Shown: piece by piece, positions 32,774-36,798 of the stretch
Layout: each line of letters begins with the position of its first letter
Position numbering within the stretch: the first letter of the stretch is position 1
Source of the DNA: Candidatus Iainarchaeum sp.
Lineage (GTDB): Archaea > B1Sed10-29 > WALL01 > JAGHAM01
Length of the DNA: 36,798 bases
Reading direction: 5' to 3'
NCBI GenBank assembly: GCA_021161465.1
Contig: JAGHAM010000007.1
Coordinates: 1-36,798, forward strand
Position numbers and translations under genes: made by a program
The notes under the pieces: model-generated
Databases searched by the model: none
Seen by the model: the letters and a program-made list of their open reading frames with translations, nothing else
Told to the model about the DNA's origin: nothing

Positions 32774-32892
32774 AAGCACCACGGTGCTATCATTAAGTAA
32801 CTTCTATCTTTTTATAGGTTACTCAAAGGGATAACTGCCACTGTGTGAGCTCGTGTGAATTATTATATTGGATTATAAACAAAAGTTATGTG

Positions 32893-34062
32893 ATGAAGAT
32901 AGGAGTAGTTGGCAAACCATCAAGCGGAAAAAGCACATTCCTCAATGCTGCCACTTTGGTAGGCGCAGAAATGGCGCCTCATCCTTTTACAACCATAAAA
33001 CCGAACTTGGGCACTGCCTACATCCGTGCTAACTGCCCATGCAAGGAATTCAACCTGCAGTGCTCGCCAAGGCATGGGAAGTGTGTTAATGGGATACGAT
33101 TTGTGCCTGTGACACTGGTAGATGTTGCAGGGCTGGTACCGGATGCACACAAAGGCAAAGGCATGGGTAACCAGTTCCTGTCGGACTTGGCTGACGCCGA
33201 TGCACTGATTCACGTTGTTGATGCATCCGGCCAGACAGATGAGCAGGGAAACCCCACAAAAGGCCATGACCCCATAAAAGATGTGGATTTCCTGGAGAAA
33301 GAGATAGAATACTGGATGTATGGGATAGTCCATAAGAAATGGGGACAGATAAAGCGGCAAACAAAAATGAAGACCACAAAGCTGTATGAGGGCATCTACA
33401 AGCAGTTAAGTGGCCTAAGGATATCTGAGGAAGAAGTGAAAAGGTTGGTTAACGAGCTTGGCATAACCACAGAGTCAACGGATGAAGAGCTGTTCAAGCT
33501 TATAAGAGAGATACGCAAGATGAATAAGCCAATTGCCCTTGCAGCAAACAAGATAGACCTGCCAGAAGCTGATAACAACTACAAGAGGATGAAGGAAAAA
33601 TTTGATGGCGGTGTCACTCACTGCTGCTCAGAAGCTGAGCTGGCGCTCAGGAAGGCAACAGAACAGGGTGTGATAGAGTATATCCCGGGTGAAAGCAGCT
33701 TTAAGGCTCTAAAGGAGTTAAAACCAGAACAGGAAAAGGCCTTAAACTTTATAAGGGAGAACGTGTTAGACAAGTATGGGAGCACAGGTGTGCAGAAGTG
33801 CATAGAGCACACCGTACGCGACATGCTTGAGATGATTGTGGTCTACCCTGTTGAAGATGAGAAAAAGCTAACAGACAAGAAAGGGAACGTCCTCCCTGAC
33901 GCCCTCCTCCTGCCAAAGGGCTCCACAGCACTTGATTTAGCTTACAAGATACACACGGAAATTGGAGAAAAGTTCATAGGCGCGATTGACTGCAGGAGTC
34001 ACAAGAGGATAGGGAAGGACCACCAGCTCAAAGATGGAGACATCATAAAGATATTGGTGTAA
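32893..34062 (+). CDS. YchF/OBG-family P-loop GTPase/ATPase with TGS domain
   Basis: A 389-residue translation-associated P-loop NTPase. G1 is GVVGKPSSGKST (4-15), followed by HPFTTIKPNLG (G2), DVAGLVPDAHKGKGMGNQFLSDL (G3) and ANKIDLPE (G4). The Cys-rich insert CPCKEFNLQCSPRHGKC is common in the archaeal branch. The last 70 residues form a TGS domain (LLPKGSTALDLAYKIHTEIGEKF ... KDGDIIKIL). YchF/Ola1-type proteins bind ribosomes and may prefer ATP. The start at 32893 is chosen because a TTATTATATTG box (about 32860-32870) is centred 27 nt upstream; the longer form from 32845 would begin before it. DUF131 follows after 35 nt. Confidence 0.92.
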   Translation: MKIGVVGKPSSGKSTFLNAATLVGAEMAPHPFTTIKPNLGTAYIRANCPCKEFNLQCSPRHGKCVNGIRFVPVTLVDVAGLVPDAHKGKGMGNQFLSDLADADALIHVVDASGQTDEQGNPTKGHDPIKDVDFLEKEIEYWMYGIVHKKWGQIKRQTKMKTTKLYEGIYKQLSGLRISEEEVKRLVNELGITTESTDEELFKLIREIRKMNKPIALAANKIDLPEADNNYKRMKEKFDGGVTHCCSEAELALRKATEQGVIEYIPGESSFKALKELKPEQEKALNFIRENVLDKYGSTGVQKCIEHTVRDMLEMIVVYPVEDEKKLTDKKGNVLPDALLLPKGSTALDLAYKIHTEIGEKFIGAIDCRSHKRIGKDHQLKDGDIIKILV

Positions 34063-34097
34063 CACCCAAAAACATCTGACTTGAGAGGTTAATTGCT

Positions 34098-34328
34098 ATG
34101 GGGCTATTAAATCAAAATATTGCTGTTGCAGGATTTATACTGGTAGTAATTGGTATGGTCTTGATGGTAGCTGGAAGTATACAGGGCGCGAAAGTGGAAA
34201 GCGCTGGATTGGTCCTCATAGGGCCATTTCCCATAGTGTGGGGTAGTGACACCAAGCTTTTGATTCCAGTGCTCATTTTAACCATCGCAATAATACTTCT
34301 TGTGTGGCTTCTTGGCTTACAGCACTAA
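34098..34328 (+). CDS. DUF131 (TIGR00304) small archaeal membrane protein
   Basis: A 76-residue protein with two or three membrane helices and the conserved segment GLVLIGPFPIVWGSD between them. This Ile-Gly-Pro-x-Pro-Ile-x-x-Gly pattern is diagnostic of the archaeal DUF131/TIGR00304 family. The function is unknown. A GAGAGGT ribosome-binding site (about 34083-34089) precedes the ATG, and no separate TATA box is clear. It probably lies in the same transcript as the GTPase gene 35 nt upstream. Confidence 0.8.
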   Translation: MGLLNQNIAVAGFILVVIGMVLMVAGSIQGAKVESAGLVLIGPFPIVWGSDTKLLIPVLILTIAIILLVWLLGLQH

Positions 34329-34332
34329 GTTG

Positions 34333-34827
34333 CTAGCCACCCACAGGTCTTGACTCCAAAATCTCTTCACTGGTCAGCCTTGCATCCTGGGCTTCCCTGC
34401 TTAATCTCCTAGCTTCTTTTAGATTTCCTCTCTTCCTGGCAATGGCAGCCTTTATAGCCAGTGCTATCCCTATAGCAAGGTAATTCTCAGCTGTCTTAAG
34501 TTCCAGTAGGTCATCCTGTATAAGTCTCCTGTCGCTTTCATCCCATTCTCCCATAACAAGCTCAAACTCATTTGATGCCCTCTCGCCCATGACAGCACTC
34601 AGCAGGATTAAATCCTCATCGAGGGTAGGCACTTCCAGACCAAGCTCTTTTACCTTGTCTTTAAAATGAGAGAACAGTTTGCGCTCTATGGCCTCCTCCA
34701 GCTTGCCAAGTATGAAATCATCCATCTCCTGGACTTTATTGTGCTGGTATAGCCTCCTCACATGAGAGTCTATAAGTTTATCCCTTTCTTCAGATGTAAG
34801 GATATTAAGAAATTTATCAGCTTTCAT
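34333..34827 (-). CDS. Uncharacterised helical protein
   Basis: A 164-residue soluble protein that looks mostly alpha-helical and is rich in Glu, Lys and Leu. No known motif, signal or membrane segment is visible. A mid-protein stretch, LAIGIALAIKAAIARKRGNLKEARRLSREAQDAR, looks like a TPR-like helical hairpin. The gene starts 5 nt after the stop of the 92-residue protein upstream, without a good ribosome-binding site, so it probably depends on that gene for translation. The function is unknown. Confidence 0.6.
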   Translation of the reverse strand: MKADKFLNILTSEERDKLIDSHVRRLYQHNKVQEMDDFILGKLEEAIERKLFSHFKDKVKELGLEVPTLDEDLILLSAVMGERASNEFELVMGEWDESDRRLIQDDLLELKTAENYLAIGIALAIKAAIARKRGNLKEARRLSREAQDARLTSEEILESRPVGG

Positions 34828-34832
34828 AAAAA

Positions 34833-35111
34833 TTAATCAAAGATGAATTCTTCCTCTTTCTCATCGGGCTTTTTCGACTCTTCCATTTTTGGCAACTCTT
34901 CCTGGTTTTCTTTCGCTTCCAGGAACTTTTCCTCCTTCGTAACCGCGTGTTCAAAAGCCTGCATTTCCTTCTCCTTGCGCGTCAGCCTGAGCAAAGCATA
35001 GAAGTAAGCATTCATCACCGTGTCAAGACCCATCTTTCTCCTCTCCTGGGCATCTGCTATCTGGGTGATGTAAAGCTCAACTATCTTAAAGGCAATCTCA
35101 TCCTTGTCCAT
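34833..35111 (-). CDS. Uncharacterised small protein with acidic tail
   Basis: A 92-residue soluble protein. The first 50 residues look helical (IAFKIVELYITQIADAQERRKMGLDTVMNAYFYALLRL). The rest is a charged, probably disordered tail ending in FIFD, which may bind a partner. It is not recognised. A TATA-like ATTTATAAGTT on the minus strand (about 35131-35141) is centred near 26 nt upstream of the ATG, so it leads its own two-gene leaderless transcript with the 164-residue protein. Confidence 0.6.
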   Translation of the reverse strand: MDKDEIAFKIVELYITQIADAQERRKMGLDTVMNAYFYALLRLTRKEKEMQAFEHAVTKEEKFLEAKENQEELPKMEESKKPDEKEEEFIFD

Positions 35112-35160
35112 AATGACTATAACGCCCCCAAAACTTATAAATGTTTATGATAACACACTG

Positions 35161-35958
35161 TCAAAGGGAGTCCCCATACTGTTGGATTATCTGTAGCTCC
35201 TTAGTGGTCAACTTTTTGCCCTTCCTGAACCCCTCAAGTAGCTTCGCAGCTTCTTTTTCCATCTCTTCACGGATTTCAGTTTCGGTCTTGCCCTTAACCT
35301 CTTTGTACTTCTCCACGTATTTCTTCCTAGCCTTGAAAGCCTGTTCTCTAGCTTTAGTTATCTTTTCAGTAACTTCTTTGAAATCTGGCTCAAGTGCCTT
35401 TAGCTTGTCGTAGATTTCAACCATTTTTTGGTGGTAGAACTCGCTTTGTCTGGCGTGTTCAATCATAATCTCATGGAAAGCCTGGGCTTCCTTTCTCAGG
35501 TCATCCAGCTCCCTTCTTATCTTCTCCAGGCGCTTCCTCTTCTCCACGAACTCTTTGCTTGATTTGGTCATCTCCTCGAGTTCTTCAATATGCCTAACTA
35601 TCTTTTCCTCTTCCTTTACGCTGAATACCTCTGTCTGCAACTTCCACTCCAACCGCTCAAGTTGCTTTCTCGCCTGGTTAAATGGAACCCCAAGGTTCTT
35701 CTTCAAGTCTTTAATTCCATCCTGGATTAGGTTTACTTCCCGTATCTTCTCACGTATCCGCAGATTCACCATATCGCGCTTTTCCTTGAACTCCTTTACC
35801 TTGGCGTTTTCCTCGTCCCTCTTTTTCTTGTTCTCCCTAAGCTCCGCTCTCAGTTTTTTAACTCTAGACGTAGCTTCTCTAGCTTGCTTAGAAAGCATCC
35901 TTGCTTGGTCGCTCAGCTCGCTGTACTCTTCTTTTAGTTCTTTTAAATCAGTGACCAC
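35161..35958 (-). CDS. Archaeal coiled-coil protein (COG1340-like)
   Basis: A 265-residue protein that is almost entirely alpha-helical coiled coil, with heptad-like Leu/Ile spacing and dense Lys/Glu/Arg from start to about residue 240. GVPFNQARKQLERLEWKLQTE and QSEFYHQKMVEIYDKLKALEPDFKE follow the uncharacterised archaeal coiled-coil family COG1340. The likely role is structural or scaffold-like; no enzyme motif is seen. The start is a GTG at 35958; a TTTTTATACTA box (about 35982-35992 on the minus strand) is centred near 28 nt upstream, fitting a leaderless transcript. Confidence 0.75.
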   Translation of the reverse strand: MVTDLKELKEEYSELSDQARMLSKQAREATSRVKKLRAELRENKKKRDEENAKVKEFKEKRDMVNLRIREKIREVNLIQDGIKDLKKNLGVPFNQARKQLERLEWKLQTEVFSVKEEEKIVRHIEELEEMTKSSKEFVEKRKRLEKIRRELDDLRKEAQAFHEIMIEHARQSEFYHQKMVEIYDKLKALEPDFKEVTEKITKAREQAFKARKKYVEKYKEVKGKTETEIREEMEKEAAKLLEGFRKGKKLTTKELQIIQQYGDSL

Positions 35959-36002
35959 GGGAAGGTTTTATGTGAAGCCTAGTATAAAAATAAAACGGTA
36001 GT

Positions 36003-36038
36003 GATATAAAAATCGGCTGCATTAACTATATGGGGGAG
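36003..36038 (+). promoter_or_regulatory. Promoter and ribosome-binding site of the pilin-like operon
   Basis: GATATAAAAA at 36003-36012 is the TATA box. GGGGGAGAG at about 36032-36040 is a strong ribosome-binding site just before the ATG at 36044, so this operon appears to use a leader, unlike most neighbouring transcripts. Confidence 0.5.
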
Positions 36039-36043
36039 AGTAG

Positions 36044-36490
36044 ATGAAGAAAGCCGTATTTAGCTTCTTGCTAGTTATTGGTTTCATACCTGCTATGCTA
36101 TACTCTGTCGAGCTCCACTCAAGCGCTGTCAGGGCTATAGTTACGGAGAAGACACTTCTTTTAGAACAGCAGGTTTTAACCAACAAAGAGAACATGCTTG
36201 AGGATACCTTCTGGAAATCCATAAGAACTGGTGGTGCCAGCGGCATCGCAGAATGGAAAAAGCACATGGAACAGCTAGGGATAACTGTGACTGCAGGGAT
36301 TGCAGAGCCTGGTGGCGTACCTAGCTATCAAACTTCTGGGCCTGTGGAAAGCTTGGTTGAGTTATCGCCAGACGGGAAGGCCATAGAGATAAAATCGGAA
36401 AACCCCTTCTCTGCTGTGATAGGCAAAATTCACGTGGGTAACTCTTCAACTGTTTTTATGATACCTGTGGGGTGTTACCATGGAATGTAA
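36044..36490 (+). CDS. Small N-terminally anchored exported protein, pilin-like operon gene 1
   Basis: A 148-residue protein with an N-terminal hydrophobic helix (AVFSFLLVIGFIPAMLYSVEL) directly after a Lys-Lys start, then a soluble outer domain. The profile resembles minor pilin-like or periplasm-facing proteins that stay anchored by the first helix. I do not recognise a family and see no clear class III cleavage motif. GGGGGAG is a good ribosome-binding site. The 3' end overlaps the next gene by 11 nt, indicating a tightly packed operon of small membrane-anchored proteins. Confidence 0.6.
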   Translation: MKKAVFSFLLVIGFIPAMLYSVELHSSAVRAIVTEKTLLLEQQVLTNKENMLEDTFWKSIRTGGASGIAEWKKHMEQLGITVTAGIAEPGGVPSYQTSGPVESLVELSPDGKAIEIKSENPFSAVIGKIHVGNSSTVFMIPVGCYHGM

Positions 36491-36683
36491 AAGCCAGACA
36501 AGCTTAGAGGTGCTCCTGCTGCTGGCAGCCTTTATAGCATTTATTAGTGTGCTTCTACACGCGGAAACCCGTTTTAATGGAAGGCTTATAAGGAGGCACC
36601 ATGCACCCCATTGGAGTAATCCAGCTGCTGCTTTCGGGAAAAGCCGCGCCCAAGAAGCTAATTTCACCAGGTGGTTCAGGTGA
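36480..36683 (+). CDS. Short class III signal (pilin-like) protein, pilin-like operon gene 2
   Basis: A 67-residue protein. The N-terminus CKSQTSLEVLLLLAAFIAFISVLL has the Gln-Thr-Ser-Leu-Glu followed by a long hydrophobic helix typical of archaeal class III (type IV pilin-like) signal sequences processed by PibD/EppA-type peptidases. The tail after residue 32 is short and basic, ending NFTRWFR, and is atypical for a pilin. A strong GGAGG site precedes an out-of-frame ATG at 36601, so the downstream half may be mis-framed or the gene may be naturally short. Its stop overlaps the next ATG by one base (TGATG). Confidence 0.5.
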   Translation: MECKSQTSLEVLLLLAAFIAFISVLLHAETRFNGRLIRRHHAPHWSNPAAAFGKSRAQEANFTRWFR

Positions 36684-36798
36684 TGAAACTGGATGTGGGC
36701 ATTGCTGCTTTGCTTTCCCTAGTTATAATCCAGGTATCACTAGCAAGCATATGGTTGTCAGAATCGTCCACCGCCAGTATGATTGAATATGCACAGGA
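36683..36798 (+). CDS. N-terminally anchored protein, pilin-like operon gene 3 (partial)
   Basis: An open frame starts at ATG 36683, overlapping the previous stop by one base, and runs off the right edge. The visible residues MKLDVGIAALLSLVIIQVSLASIW form a membrane helix followed by SESSTASMIEYAQ. This is the same N-terminal-anchor pattern as the two genes upstream. Upstream GTG codons in frame (36671, 36680) are possible starts. The family cannot be named from 38 residues. Confidence 0.55.
   Translation, partial: MKLDVGIAALLSLVIIQVSLASIWLSESSTASMIEYAQ

Noticed and set aside
35555-36001. 148-codon plus-strand frame opposite the COG1340 gene
   Set aside because: Ser/Phe/Leu-rich mirror of a Lys/Glu-rich coiled-coil gene; a typical antisense shadow.
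36601-36786. 61-codon frame with a strong GGAGG site before its ATG
   Set aside because: It overlaps two better-supported frames and its sequence has no membrane helix or known motif. It is kept only as a possible frameshift clue in the findings.
1-36798. tRNA, rRNA, CRISPR arrays, insertion sequences, integrase genes
   Set aside because: Spacers are short and no cloverleaf with TTCGA-type arm, direct repeat array, transposase or integrase motif was found by eye. A tRNAscan or CRISPR search would be decisive.

Overview
The window is a gene-dense archaeal chromosome segment. Domain-level markers are unambiguous: sliding clamp PCNA, large subunit of replication factor C, RNA polymerase subunit Rpo11, exosome protein Csl4, archaeal-type PheS/PheT, membrane-anchored LonB, TrmG10, a CTP-dependent riboflavin kinase and several archaea-only DUF families (DUF99, DUF373, DUF131, COG1340). 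Promoters are archaeal: AT-rich TATA boxes are centred about 26 nt upstream of start codons, and many operon-leading genes look leaderless. Compact packing, 4-nt ATGA overlaps and many small membrane proteins would suit a DPANN-type lineage (Diapherotrites/Micrarchaeota-like) or a small euryarchaeon, but I cannot place it from this window. I see no tRNA, rRNA, CRISPR array, insertion sequence or integrase, and no gene-free stretch above 300 nt.

Layout. 1-2205 (minus): a riboflavin operon of regulator/kinase RbkR, an ECF S-component, an ECF ATPase and the start of EcfT cut by the window edge. A perfect 16-bp palindrome sits over the rbkR promoter. 2375-5906: GNAT acetyltransferase, PCNA, ornithine carbamoyltransferase and a FolC-type ligase. 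5860-8784 (minus): an information-processing operon csl4-rpo11-DUF99-signal peptidase, followed by a polytopic membrane protein. 8850-9665: an HDAC-fold deacetylase. 9672-12377 (minus): a 901-residue surface protein with a pilin-like N-terminal anchor, FG-GAP propeller repeats and an inserted dockerin-like calcium-binding module. 12502-16309: SpoIIM/DUF95 protein, a PF06695 membrane protein overlapping an SPFH protein, and DUF373. 16306-19158: LonB and TrmG10, divergent.

19166-22922 (minus): a translationally coupled operon tldD-tldE-MFS transporter, which suggests peptide processing plus transport. 23000-25090: RNase Z, a signal-peptide membrane protein and a Nob1-like PIN nuclease without its zinc ribbon. 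25135-28238: pheS-pheT. 28248-32773 (minus): a conserved-TM-helix (MscS-related) protein, a second signal-peptide/ectodomain/TM protein, RFC large subunit, and a cysteine-rich radical SAM enzyme resembling the tetraether lipid synthase family. 32893-34328: YchF/OBG-type GTPase and a DUF131 protein. 34333-35958 (minus): two uncharacterised helical proteins and a COG1340 coiled-coil protein. 36044-36798: the start of an operon of small N-terminally anchored pilin-like proteins running off the right edge.

The most informative units are the self-contained riboflavin uptake/kinase operon with its candidate operator, the TldD/TldE/MFS operon, the dockerin-in-propeller surface protein and the candidate tetraether synthase.
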